Assembly: GCA_947629455.1 (NCBI GenBank)
Contig: CANRDT010000005.1
Location: 30,326-94,325, forward strand
Origin: an uncultured Ruminococcus sp.
GTDB taxonomy: Bacteria > Bacillota > Clostridia > Oscillospirales > Ruminococcaceae
Length of the DNA: 64,000 nt
Reading direction: 5' to 3'
Shown here: one piece after another, positions 17,153 through 25,058 of the stretch
How positions within the stretch are numbered: position 1 is the stretch's first letter
Layout: each line of letters opens with the position of its first letter
Program-made: the position numbers and the translations under genes
Notes under the pieces: generated by a model
The model's database searches: none
Told to the model about the DNA's origin: nothing
What the model saw: the letters and a program-made list of their open reading frames with translations, nothing else

Positions 17153-18376
17153 TTGTCTGAATTTACTTGCAAGTCCACATTCTGCGTTATCAACAATCCC
17201 GAATACACAATAACCTACAAGCACGATGAGCGCGGAGAGATCGTCAAGGACGAAGAGGGCAAACCCGTTATTCTCTCAAAAGAGCCTACCGAATATTACG
17301 GGCATACCCCTCAGCAGATATGTGACGAAATACTCAACAAGTGGATAGCGGACGGAAACGACCACACCGGAGCGGTGTTGTACTGCGTTTCTGCCGTAGG
17401 TCTGGAACATCTCCACTGCGTTTTTGAATCAAAAAAGACGTATCGCCCTCTTTCGGTGCTTAAACGGCTGTTCCCGAAAATACATATCGAGCCGACAAAG
17501 GGCAGTAAAAGGGACGTTGAGGACTATATCAACAAAGTAGGAAAATTTGAGGAAAAAGGCGAAAATATAACCGCTCGTTCTCAGGTCGGTGAAATAGTCG
17601 GCTGTCAGGGAAAGCGCAGTGATCTGATAACCTTAGACGAGATAAAGGCGCTTATTTTCGAGGAAAATTTAACGCCGAGAGAAATATTTCTCGCTCACCC
17701 TAAAGCCCTGAAAGAGGAAAAGGCGGTCACTTATCTGTATTTTCAGAAACGCTTGAAAGAAACGCCGATTTTGCGCAATGTGGAAGTAAACTGGCTGTGT
17801 GGAAGTACGGGCTGTGGAAAATCCTTTGAATATGTCCGTCTGTGTGAAAAATACGGCGCGGAAAATGTATTTATGGTCAGCGATTATCTTAATCCGTTTG
17901 ACAATTATCAGGGGCAGGAAGTTATCATCTTTGACGAGTTTCGGGGACAATTCAGGCTTGCCGAATTTCTGCAATACACACAAGGGTACAGGCAGGAGAT
18001 TCGCGCCAGATACGCTAACCGTTATGCTCTTTGGACTAAAGTATACATAACAAGTCCCGTAACGCCTTATGAAGTCTACAGAAAGGACGCCGACACAAGC
18101 GGTTCAAACGATAAACTGCAACAGATATATCGGAGAATAAACAACATAATCTACTGTTTCAAAGTCCGCAGAAACGGTTATACTTATTACTTCCAGAATC
18201 GCTTTGAGTGTCCCGAAGACGGCTGTGCAAAGGATATGTATAAGAGTTTCGGAGATTGCAGGAATTATTACACACGCAAGATAACTGTATTCAATGATTT
18301 CAACGGAGATGATTCCTGCACGGTATCGAAAGTAAAGGACGAGGGAGAGCAGGAGCAGGAAAAAAATTCATTTTAA
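17153..18376 (+). CDS. rep: Rolling-circle replication initiator with HUH nuclease and SF3 helicase (CRESS-like Rep)
   Basis: 407 residues. The nuclease domain has motif I FCVINN (10-15), motif II HLHCVFE (86-92, HxH metal site) and motif III YINK (125-128, catalytic Tyr125). The helicase domain has Walker A GSTGCGKS (217-224), Walker B VIIFDEF (257-263) preceded by YQGQE, and motif C VYITSP (297-302). This order and spacing match Reps of circovirus/geminivirus-like CRESS viruses and their bacterial plasmid relatives, not the Ff gpII family. It would nick TAGTATTAC in the hairpin upstream and unwind the displaced strand. The start is TTG 17153 behind GGAGGTG; the last iteron abuts this ribosome site, so Rep binding could limit its own synthesis. 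Confidence 0.92.
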   Translation: MSEFTCKSTFCVINNPEYTITYKHDERGEIVKDEEGKPVILSKEPTEYYGHTPQQICDEILNKWIADGNDHTGAVLYCVSAVGLEHLHCVFESKKTYRPLSVLKRLFPKIHIEPTKGSKRDVEDYINKVGKFEEKGENITARSQVGEIVGCQGKRSDLITLDEIKALIFEENLTPREIFLAHPKALKEEKAVTYLYFQKRLKETPILRNVEVNWLCGSTGCGKSFEYVRLCEKYGAENVFMVSDYLNPFDNYQGQEVIIFDEFRGQFRLAEFLQYTQGYRQEIRARYANRYALWTKVYITSPVTPYEVYRKDADTSGSNDKLQQIYRRINNIIYCFKVRRNGYTYYFQNRFECPEDGCAKDMYKSFGDCRNYYTRKITVFNDFNGDDSCTVSKVKDEGEQEQEKNSF

Positions 18377-18424
18377 TTTGAATTTTCCAAAACATTAATT
18401 CATTTAACAAAAGTCAGGTCACAT

Positions 18425-18453
18425 TTGACAAATATTTTTAACTGCTGTATTAT
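18425..18453 (+). promoter_or_regulatory. Promoter of the integration module
   Basis: TTGACA (18425-18430), 17 bp, TATTAT (18448-18453), 22 bp before the next start codon. Confidence 0.88.
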
Positions 18454-18475
18454 ATATCAGCGGAAAGGAGTTATT

Positions 18476-18712
18476 ATGAAAAAAGTACCAGAAGTTCAGG
18501 CAGATGAGATAAGGTTGTTTTATCTCTGGTTATGCGGTCGGCTGAATGAGTGCAGGCAACGCGAAAATCTTGCAATTGTTTACATTGTCTGCCCCGAAAT
18601 GCGCGACGAGTTGTTAAAGGAGTTCCTCACCGAATTTAATGCACAACATCGTTATTTACCTCTGCGCCGCGTGCTTTTCGGAAATCGTATGACGGCGCAG
18701 AACATCAATTAA
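18476..18712 (+). CDS. Unknown small protein between rep and integrase
   Basis: 78 residues (MKKVPEVQADEIRLFYLWLC, then VYIVCPEMRDELLKEFLTEF and basic LPLRRVLFGNRM). GGAAAGGAG precedes ATG 18476 and a consensus promoter lies just upstream. No family recognised. Its place before an integrase would suit an excisionase or copy-control protein, but nothing in the sequence proves this. Confidence 0.65.
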   Translation: MKKVPEVQADEIRLFYLWLCGRLNECRQRENLAIVYIVCPEMRDELLKEFLTEFNAQHRYLPLRRVLFGNRMTAQNIN

Positions 18713-18716
18713 AACA

Positions 18717-18768
18717 GAAAACCGCCTGAAACGCTGAATTGTAGGAGCAATTCAACTCGGCGGTTTTC
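18717..18768 (+). terminator. Hairpin between unknown gene and integrase
   Basis: Outer stem GAAAACCGCC/GGCGGTTTTC with an inner stem GAATTG/CAATTC. It can act as a terminator in both directions and may lower integrase expression, since int follows 31 bp later with no clear promoter of its own. Confidence 0.65.
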
Positions 18769-18799
18769 AATGTATTTCAACCAGAAAGGAAATACCGAT

Positions 18800-19720
18800 A
18801 TGAAATTTAAAGAATATTTGCCGTTATATATGCAGACATATCAGACTGTAAACAGCAGAGAACACGAAATGTACATAAGAAATTATTTACTGGACGATTT
18901 AGGAGAAATGGAGCTTTGCGACATAAAGCCGGTTCATATAATGCTCTGTCTTGCAAAATGCGACAAGCATATGAGATCGTCCGGTTCAGTCAAAAAAGTA
19001 TGCTCAGACGCCAAAAAGATAATGCGGACAGCTTATGCTAATGATCTTATTGATAAAGACATCAGCGCAGGTATTGTGTTTAAGCCTGTCACACGTCCTA
19101 ACGACCGCAAAAAGCCTAAATGTTTTACCGAAAGTGAATTGCATTTTCTTTTTCTTGAAGACAGTTTTGTAAGTGATATGTTTCGTTTTCAGTACCTTTG
19201 CGGACTTCGCGCCGAGGAGCTTTTGGCGCTCAAATGGGAAAATATCACTAAAAAGAATGACCGCATATATATCACCATAAGCGCGGCTATTTGCAATGAC
19301 GGCGGCAGGAGATATTATAAAGAAGATACTAAAACACATCATTTCCGTACTATTCCGTTAAGTGCGGAGGCTGTTGAGCTTTTATCCGGATTGCCCAGAT
19401 ATTCCGGTAATCCGTTTGTATTTGCCAACAACTTCAAACAGCGCAGCGGCGATCATCTTACACATTCATTTCATTTTCACAACTGGCAAAAATTTTGGTA
19501 CAGACGTGACACCGAATATTTTCAAAAATACGGTATTCATTTGCCTTATCTTTCTCCTCACCATTTGCGTCACTCGTTTGCAGTTCATTCCCTTGAACAC
19601 GGAATGTCGCTTGCCGACTTGTCATTATATCTTGGTCACTGCGATACTGCTACGACTACACGATACTATGTTGCCGGTCGTTATGACTTTTTACAAGCTC
19701 CGAGCCTTATAACTAAATAA
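18800..19720 (+). CDS. int: Tyrosine recombinase (integrase)
   Basis: 306-residue site-specific recombinase. SAM-like core-binding domain at about 1-95, then the catalytic domain with R137 (GLRAEELLALKW), K178, H254-R257 (HHLRHSF), H280 (LGH) and Tyr289/290 (TRYY). It would integrate the element at the adjacent tRNA-Arg 3' end and with help excise it. Start ATG 18800 after GAAAGGA; the upstream ATG 18770 lies in the hairpin. Encoding its own integrase sets this element apart from inoviruses that use host XerCD at dif. Confidence 0.95.
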   Translation: MKFKEYLPLYMQTYQTVNSREHEMYIRNYLLDDLGEMELCDIKPVHIMLCLAKCDKHMRSSGSVKKVCSDAKKIMRTAYANDLIDKDISAGIVFKPVTRPNDRKKPKCFTESELHFLFLEDSFVSDMFRFQYLCGLRAEELLALKWENITKKNDRIYITISAAICNDGGRRYYKEDTKTHHFRTIPLSAEAVELLSGLPRYSGNPFVFANNFKQRSGDHLTHSFHFHNWQKFWYRRDTEYFQKYGIHLPYLSPHHLRHSFAVHSLEHGMSLADLSLYLGHCDTATTTRYYVAGRYDFLQAPSLITK

Positions 19721-19781
19721 TCTCTTGCGGATTTGTACAAACTGTGTACAAGTCCGCTTTTTTTACTAAAAATCGGACTTT

Positions 19782-19831
19782 TGGTGCGCCTGACAGGAAT
19801 TGAACCTGCGGCCTTCGGAGTCGGAGTCCGA
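19782..19831 (-). repeat. Right attachment-site core, within tRNA-Arg
   Basis: 50 bp identical to 11870-11919. It supplies the anticodon-loop-to-CCA part of the intact tRNA, so integration leaves the host tRNA functional. Confidence 0.93.
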
Positions 19832-19858
19832 CGCTCTATCCAACTGAGCTACAGACGC
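19782..19858 (-). tRNA. tRNA-Arg (anticodon CCG), CCA encoded
   Basis: Folds fully: acceptor GCGTCTG/CAGGCGC, D-arm GCTC/GAGC, anticodon stem TCGGA/TCCGA with loop CTCCGAC (anticodon CCG), variable AGGCC, T-arm GCAGG/CCTGT with loop TTCAATT, discriminator A and encoded CCA (19784-19782). Its 3' part now comes from the integrated element. It reads the rare codon CGG. Confidence 0.95.
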
Positions 19859-19967
19859 ATACTCCCCCCCACCGCGCTGCCGAAATACCCGACAGCACGC
19901 GGTTTCAGGGATACAAATCAAAATATCAAAATCAAAATCAAAATATCAAAAATATCCTGCCCCGACT

Positions 19968-21923
19968 TTACCTTATCTTCGTGCCGCAGGGCAGCGACTG
20001 ATCGGGGAAAATAACGCTCGCTCCGCCCTCGGCAGTGTCCGCCGCACAAATCATTCCGTTCGATTCCACACCGCAAAGGGTAACGGGCTTGAGATTTGCA
20101 ACGACGATGACCTTCTTACCGACCAGATCTTCGGGCGCGTACCACTGCGCTATGCCGGAAACTACCTGCCTGCCGCCCATACCGTCGTCAAGCTGCAAAC
20201 AAAGCAGTTTCTTTGACCTCTTCACCTTTTCACACGACTTGACCAACGCCACACGCAGATCGACTTTCGCAAAATCATCTATTGCGATCTGCTCTTCAAG
20301 AGGCGCAGGCTCAAATCCGCTTTCGGCTTTGTCAGCGGCATTTTCATTGTTTCTGCCGATAATGCCGTTAAGCTCGTCTATCTCCTTGTCAACGTCTATC
20401 CTCGGGAAAATTATCTCTCCCTTGCACACCTTTACGTCCGCAGAAAGTACGCCGAACTTCCCTGCATTTTCATAAGTTATATCGCTCTCTGCCGCGCCGA
20501 TCTGCTCCCAGACTTTCGGCATTGTCTCGGGCATAAAACAGCTGAGCAGCGTTGACGCTATCCTTATTGATTCAAGCAGATTGTAAAGCACCGCGGCAAG
20601 ACGCGCCTTTTTGCTCTCGTCCTTTCCGAGTATCCACGGAGTAGTTTCATCGATATACTTATTCGCCCTCGATACCAGCTTGAATATCTCGGCAAGCGCA
20701 TTGTTGAGCTGATATTTTTCGATATACTCGTCCACCCTGCCGCGCAGACTTTCAGCCTCGGCAATAAGTGAATCGTCAACATCTTCCTTTTCGCGCTGTA
20801 CGGGAAGTCTGCCGCCGAAATACTTGTCCGCCATAGCCACGGTACGGGATACCAGATTGCCGAGACCGTTGGCAAGATCGGCATTTATACGGGTTATCAT
20901 TATCTCGTTTGAGAATGAGCTGTCCGCGCCGAGGGGCATTTCACGGAGAATGTGATACCTGATAGCGTCCGCTCCGTATCTTTTGCCAAGCACAAACGGA
21001 TCTACCACGTTGCCCATAGACTTCGACATTTTCTGACCGTTGAAAGATATCCAGCCGTGTACCACAAGGTGCTTTGGCAGAGGAAGATCGAGCGCCATAA
21101 GCATAGCCGGCCAGATTATCGCGTGAAAACGTGTGATGTCCTTTGCGACCATATGGATATTGGCAGGCCAGAAGCGTTCAAAATCATCATATGCGTCATT
21201 GAGATAACCGAGCGCGGAAATATAGTTTGAAAGTGCGTCTATCCACACATACACAACGTGTTTATCGTCAAAAGTCACGGGTATTCCCCATTTGAAAGTG
21301 GTTCGGGAAACGCACACGTCCTCAAGACCGGGTCTTATGAAATTATTCACAAGCTCCGTTGCTCTGCCCGACGGGATAAGATAATCCGTTTCGGTAAGAA
21401 GTTTTTCTATTCGATCGGCAAAAGGCGAGATCTTAAAGAAGTAAGCCTCCTCCTTAGCCTGAGTCACTTCGCGGTGACATTCGGGACAGCAGCCGTTTTC
21501 GTCAAGCTGACTTTCCGTCCAGAAGCTTTCGCAGGGGGTGCAGTATTTTCCCGAATACTCGCCCTTGTAGATATATCCCTTGTCGTAGAGCGCTTTAAAA
21601 ATTTTCTGTACCGTTTCAACGTGATAATCGTCCGTCGTGCGGATATAGCGGTCGTAGCTGATATTCATAAAGCTCCAGAGTTTTTTGAACACCGCGACGA
21701 TCTCGTCCACATATTCCTTTGGGGTAATTCCCTTTTCGGCGGCTTTCTGTTCTATTTTAAGACCGTGCTCGTCCGTTCCCGTGAGGAAGATGACGTCATA
21801 TCCCTGCATACGTTTATATCTTGCGATCGCGTCGCAGGCTACGGTGGTGTAGCAGGTGCCTATATGCGGATTTCCCGACGGGTAATAGATCGGCGTTGTA
21901 ATATAAAAAGGCTGTTTACTCAT
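19968..21923 (-). CDS. metG: Methionyl-tRNA synthetase
   Basis: 651-residue class I aminoacyl-tRNA synthetase that charges tRNA-Met in the cytoplasm. HIGH-type motif at YPSGNPHIGT (residues 14-23), zinc knuckle with CTPCESF and CCPEC, KMSKS within GQKMSKSMGN, anticodon domain, and a C-terminal OB-fold tRNA-binding domain (DFAKVDLRVALVKSCEKVKR to the end) as in dimeric MetRS. AGGAGC precedes the ATG. A consensus promoter lies 35 bp upstream and no T-box leader is visible. It lies next to the tRNA-Arg attachment site. Confidence 0.97.
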   Translation of the reverse strand: MSKQPFYITTPIYYPSGNPHIGTCYTTVACDAIARYKRMQGYDVIFLTGTDEHGLKIEQKAAEKGITPKEYVDEIVAVFKKLWSFMNISYDRYIRTTDDYHVETVQKIFKALYDKGYIYKGEYSGKYCTPCESFWTESQLDENGCCPECHREVTQAKEEAYFFKISPFADRIEKLLTETDYLIPSGRATELVNNFIRPGLEDVCVSRTTFKWGIPVTFDDKHVVYVWIDALSNYISALGYLNDAYDDFERFWPANIHMVAKDITRFHAIIWPAMLMALDLPLPKHLVVHGWISFNGQKMSKSMGNVVDPFVLGKRYGADAIRYHILREMPLGADSSFSNEIMITRINADLANGLGNLVSRTVAMADKYFGGRLPVQREKEDVDDSLIAEAESLRGRVDEYIEKYQLNNALAEIFKLVSRANKYIDETTPWILGKDESKKARLAAVLYNLLESIRIASTLLSCFMPETMPKVWEQIGAAESDITYENAGKFGVLSADVKVCKGEIIFPRIDVDKEIDELNGIIGRNNENAADKAESGFEPAPLEEQIAIDDFAKVDLRVALVKSCEKVKRSKKLLCLQLDDGMGGRQVVSGIAQWYAPEDLVGKKVIVVANLKPVTLCGVESNGMICAADTAEGGASVIFPDQSLPCGTKIR

Positions 21924-21957
21924 AAAAATGCTCCTCGATAATTATTTGTCAGTATTA

Positions 21958-21986
21958 ATTATACAACATTTTTTCTTTGTAGTCAA
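21958..21986 (-). promoter_or_regulatory. metG promoter
   Basis: Minus strand TTGACT (21986-21981), 17 bp, TATAAT (21963-21958). Confidence 0.85.
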
Positions 21987-22000
21987 GTAGCAATTGCTTT

Positions 22001-22797
22001 GATCTCACGCTCCGCAGTTTTGGAGAAAACGAAGTCGGCATATTAAAAAGGTTTTCGCCAAGCCTTTTCCTTAAAAAGGCTTGCAGAGTCAAGGGACAGC
22101 GTCCCTTGTCGCCGTCCGCAGACGGCGAAATTCCCCTGCCGCCTGCGTCCGCAAGGGGTGAATTTCAAAACAGTCCTGTGGACTGTTTTGAAAGAGGGGA
22201 CGACCTGCAAGAAGGGCGTCCCCTAAGTATGGCGGTATAAATTTTCTCTCCGCCATTTATGGCGGAGGGGAATATTTTCTTTATGTAAAAATATCCATGG
22301 ACAAAGAGCTGTTCTCCCCCAATGGGGAAGAATAGCATTTAAATTATATCCGCAATATTTTCTGCAATAGGTGCGTCGCTGCTGCCATAAATGGCAGCTG
22401 TAACAAATGCCTTTCATAGTAGGGAAAGCGCTCTCTTGCAAGCGCTTTCCCTCTTACCAAACAGTCCGCCGGACTGTTTGGTAATTCACCCTTTTCAGAG
22501 CGCACCTCAAACGCTGCGCGTTTGAGCTAAAAGAAAATTTCCTTTGCCGACATTATGCGGTCGGCAATTTTTATTTTACTGCGTAAAATAAAAACCGGAA
22601 ATTTCTTTCCCACAGATCATTAAAGTAATTGCCGCAGAAAATTTTAACCGCCCGATTTCCAAGGGCAGAACGCTCCACACGATGTGGAGGGCGACAAGCG
22701 CGCCCGCGCGAGGGCAGCCTTTTTAAGGAAAAGGCTTGATCCAAAACCTTTTTAATATGCCGAGTTTATTTTCACCGTGAGTGCGGCGCGTGAAATC
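22001..22797. repeat. Large dispersed element with ~80-bp inverted ends and internal hairpins
   Basis: The left end begins GATCTCACGCTCCGCA and the right end, read inversely, GATTTCACGCGCCGCA. Both continue through GGCATATTAAAAAGGTTTT and AAGCCTTTTCCTTAAAAAGG, so the ends are inverted repeats of about 80 bp. Inside are many hairpins (for example AAAACAGTCC/GGACTGTTTT, AGGGAAAGCGCT/AGCGCTTTCCCT, ACCAAACAGTCC/GGACTGTTTGGT). Related copies are at 33036-33294 and 63883-64000. There is no coding capacity and no clear target duplication. It fills the whole gap between metG and glmU. Confidence 0.8.
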
Positions 22798-22814
22798 AGT
22801 CTGCAAAACAACTT

Positions 22815-24245
22815 TTACTTATTATCGTTTTCTTTCTTATGCTCATTTTCAAACTTCTCGGTGCGGTTTTTCAGCTTGCGCAGAGCGTAGCCCTCCTTGA
22901 TCTCCGCCTTGGTGCGTTCGATAGCCAGAGCATTATCGGGAATATCCTTAGTGATAGTAGAGCCTGCCGCCGTGTACGCTCCCTTGCCCACGCGGACGGG
23001 CGCGACAAGATTTGTATTACAGCCGATAAACGCATTGTCCTCGATGACCGTGCGGAATTTCTTGTCGCCGTTGTAATTCACCGTCACTACTCCGCAGCCG
23101 AAGTTGACATTCGCGCCCACGTCCGAATCGCCGATATAAGTAAGGTGCGCCACTGCGGTATATTCGCCGATAGTGGAATTTTTGATCTCCACAAAATCGC
23201 CTATCTTAACGCCTTTTTTAATATGCGAATTAGGACGCAGCTGAACGTAAGGACCTATCTTCACATCGTCCTCAACGACCGAATCATATGCCTGAACATT
23301 GTTGAGATTTACGTTATTTCCTATTTTGGTATTTTCAATAATGCAGTTGTTGCCGATAACGCAGTTTTCGCCGATCTCGGTATTGCCGCGCAGGATAACT
23401 CCCGAATGGATTATAGTACCCTGACCGATCTTCACGCTGTTGCCGACTGAAACGCCGTCCGTACAGCAAAATTCAATACCCTCGTCAAGCCATTTACCGA
23501 TTATTTCACTTCGCGCCACGTCGTTTAGCATAAGCAGTCCCCTGCGGTCGTTCGCGCCGAGAACAACATTCGGATTGCCCGAAATATATGCGTCGGCGAT
23601 CTTGCCCTTGCCGATCATAAGCTCCACGCAGTCGGTGAGATAGTACTCTCCCTGCGCATTTTCGGGCTTTATCTCAAAGAGGACTTCCAGCAGGTCGGCA
23701 GTCCTGAACCAGTAGCAGCCGCTGTTGACTTCGGTTATCGCCAGCTGGTAGGGCGAACAGTCCTTATGCTCCACGATACCGCTGATACCCTCTTCGCTGC
23801 GGACTATCCTGCCGTAGCCCGTGGGGTCTTCCACGCGAGCGGTAACGACGGTAACGCTGCAGCCGCGCGTTTCGTGAAGTTCAAGAGCGTCGATTATCGT
23901 TTCGGGGTCTATAAGCGGAGCGTCGCCGCACAGCACAAGGGTGTTGCCGTCCTTATGCGCCTGCAAAAAATCCTTCGCCTGCATTACCGCGTGACCCGTA
24001 CCAAGGCGTTCCTCCTGCATTACGGTGGTTATATCCGCCCTTGAATTTCTCGCCGCGAGGAAATCGTCTATCTGCTGTGCCTCATAGCCCTTTACCACGC
24101 AGACATCGTTTATTCCTGCATTTTCGCAGGCGGTTATTACCCATTCGAGCATGGGTTCGCCGATAACGCTGCAAAGCACCTTGGGTTTCTTGGTTTTCAT
24201 ACGTTTTCCCTGTCCGCCGGCAAGAATGATAACATTATTTTCCAT
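22815..24245 (-). CDS. glmU: Bifunctional GlmU (GlcN-1-P acetyltransferase / UDP-GlcNAc pyrophosphorylase)
   Basis: 476 residues. The N-terminal uridylyltransferase domain has the nucleotide loop LAGGQGKRMKTKKPKVL; the C-terminal left-handed beta-helix consists of hexapeptide repeats (about 255-440) with the acetyl-CoA site near NYNGDKKFRTVIEDNAFIGC. It makes UDP-N-acetylglucosamine for peptidoglycan and teichoic acids. Start ATG 24245 has GAGGT at 7 bp; TTG 24251 is less likely. A promoter stands 40 bp upstream. prs or spoVG, frequent neighbours, are absent. Confidence 0.96.
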   Translation of the reverse strand: MENNVIILAGGQGKRMKTKKPKVLCSVIGEPMLEWVITACENAGINDVCVVKGYEAQQIDDFLAARNSRADITTVMQEERLGTGHAVMQAKDFLQAHKDGNTLVLCGDAPLIDPETIIDALELHETRGCSVTVVTARVEDPTGYGRIVRSEEGISGIVEHKDCSPYQLAITEVNSGCYWFRTADLLEVLFEIKPENAQGEYYLTDCVELMIGKGKIADAYISGNPNVVLGANDRRGLLMLNDVARSEIIGKWLDEGIEFCCTDGVSVGNSVKIGQGTIIHSGVILRGNTEIGENCVIGNNCIIENTKIGNNVNLNNVQAYDSVVEDDVKIGPYVQLRPNSHIKKGVKIGDFVEIKNSTIGEYTAVAHLTYIGDSDVGANVNFGCGVVTVNYNGDKKFRTVIEDNAFIGCNTNLVAPVRVGKGAYTAAGSTITKDIPDNALAIERTKAEIKEGYALRKLKNRTEKFENEHKKENDNK

Positions 24246-24283
24246 ATGCAAGACCTCATTTTCAAGATAATATTGTTTTATAT

Positions 24284-24312
24284 ATTATATAATATTTTGC
24301 TCTGTTCGTCAA
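24284..24312 (-). promoter_or_regulatory. glmU promoter
   Basis: Minus strand TTGACG (24312-24307), 17 bp, TATAAT (24289-24284). Confidence 0.85.
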
Positions 24313-24349
24313 TAGACAAATTTCAGCGTTCGCGGAAGTGAAATTTCAA

Positions 24350-24578
24350 AATACTGTTCGGCGGCTGGGGTCATTTTACGCCCGAAGTGCTTATAACGGC
24401 GAGGAAACAGCATTTAAGGGTGTATTCTCCGCCAACGGCGGAAAATATAACAAAAATCTTGCAAAACTGCACGGAATAATATTTTAAAATATGCGCCGCA
24501 GGCGCTCCTTGTCTTACCTCTTACCTCTTAAAAGCGCAGCGCTCTTACTTCTTCGGAAATCAAAAATTGGTTTCCGTA
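24350..24578. repeat. Dispersed repeat, copy D
   Basis: Carries the CCGCCAACGGCGG hairpin and then a module almost identical to 6930-7058 (GCGCCGCAGGCGC hairpin, TTACCTC heptamers, AAAAGCGCAGCG, right end ATTGGTTTCCGT). The left end is not the canonical one (GCGGAAGTGAAATTTC). It ends 8 bp from the stop of the HTH gene. Confidence 0.7.
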
Positions 24579-24585
24579 GGACAGC

Positions 24586-24801
24586 TCAGCGGTTTATGCC
24601 TTTAACGTTCGTCCTGCCGAGGATATAATCCGTGGAAACGTTATAAAAATCGGCAAGAATAAGCAGATGTTCGACGGGGATAGTTCTCACTCCCCTCTCA
24701 TAACGCGAATATACCGTTTGACTTGTAAATAAAATTTCAGCTATCTGCGTCTGATTAAGATCGGCGTCCTCCCTCAGATCGCGAAGTCTTTGAAAATACA
24801 C
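24586..24801 (-). CDS. Cro/CI-type HTH repressor
   Basis: 71 residues, essentially one XRE-family helix-turn-helix (LRDLREDADLNQTQIAEILF, then SQTVYSRYERGVRTIP and ILADFYNVSTDYILG). GTG 24801 is preferred because GGAGGA stands 6 bp before it; ATG 24819 would put that site inside the gene. It is divergent from a zinc-ribbon membrane protein, and the intergenic region contains three copies of a 16-bp palindrome, so it probably represses itself and its neighbour. Confidence 0.88.
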   Translation of the reverse strand: MYFQRLRDLREDADLNQTQIAEILFTSQTVYSRYERGVRTIPVEHLLILADFYNVSTDYILGRTNVKGINR

Positions 24802-24824
24802 GCTTATTCCTCCCACCATATTTT

Positions 24825-24840
24825 AGTACTGATTGGTACT
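24825..24840. promoter_or_regulatory. Operator copy 1 of HTH repressor
   Basis: AGTACTGATTGGTACT, near-palindromic, 24 bp upstream of the HTH start. Confidence 0.75.
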
Positions 24841-24962
24841 ATTGACTTTATCATATTTATGTGCGGTTTTGCATTCTCTAAAACCAAACGGTCTTATGAT
24901 TTGTTGTTTAAATTGTCGGGAAACGAATGTGATTATTTGGTGAAAATGTCGAAAATGTTTTT

Positions 24963-24978
24963 AGTACCATATGATACT
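24963..24978. promoter_or_regulatory. Operator copy 2
   Basis: AGTACCATATGATACT, directly upstream of the -35 box at 24980. Confidence 0.75.
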
Positions 24979-24979
24979 A

Positions 24980-25009
24980 TTGACAATGCGTGATATGGTG
25001 GTGTATAAT
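24980..25009 (+). promoter_or_regulatory. Promoter of zinc-ribbon protein gene
   Basis: TTGACA (24980-24985), 18 bp, TATAAT (25004-25009), flanked by operators 2 and 3. Confidence 0.85.
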
Positions 25010-25015
25010 CATTTT

Positions 25016-25031
25016 AGTATCAATTGATACT
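25016..25031. promoter_or_regulatory. Operator copy 3
   Basis: AGTATCAATTGATACT, a perfect 16-bp palindrome at the expected transcription start. Confidence 0.8.
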
Positions 25032-25058
25032 AAACATATACGGAAAAGGGGAAAATAA

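Larger units (their letters stand above)
11870..19831. mobile_element. Integrated filamentous-phage-like (inovirus-like) element with CRESS-type Rep
   Basis: A 7.96-kb insertion between two identical 50-bp segments (11870-11919 and 19782-19831) equal to the anticodon-to-CCA part of the tRNA-Arg gene. Gene order: small basic protein, major coat, adsorption protein, three to four short membrane proteins, Zot/pI ATPase; then a divergent repressor unit; then rolling-circle Rep; then an unknown gene and a tyrosine integrase next to the intact tRNA. Size, order and protein types fit an inovirus. No secretin (pIV) gene is present, as expected for a host without an outer membrane. The element looks AT-richer than its surroundings and all its genes are intact, so it may be functional. 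Confidence 0.9.

Noticed and set aside
21924..22000. T-box leader for metG
   Set aside because: Promoter to start codon is about 30 nt, with no room or motif for a T-box.
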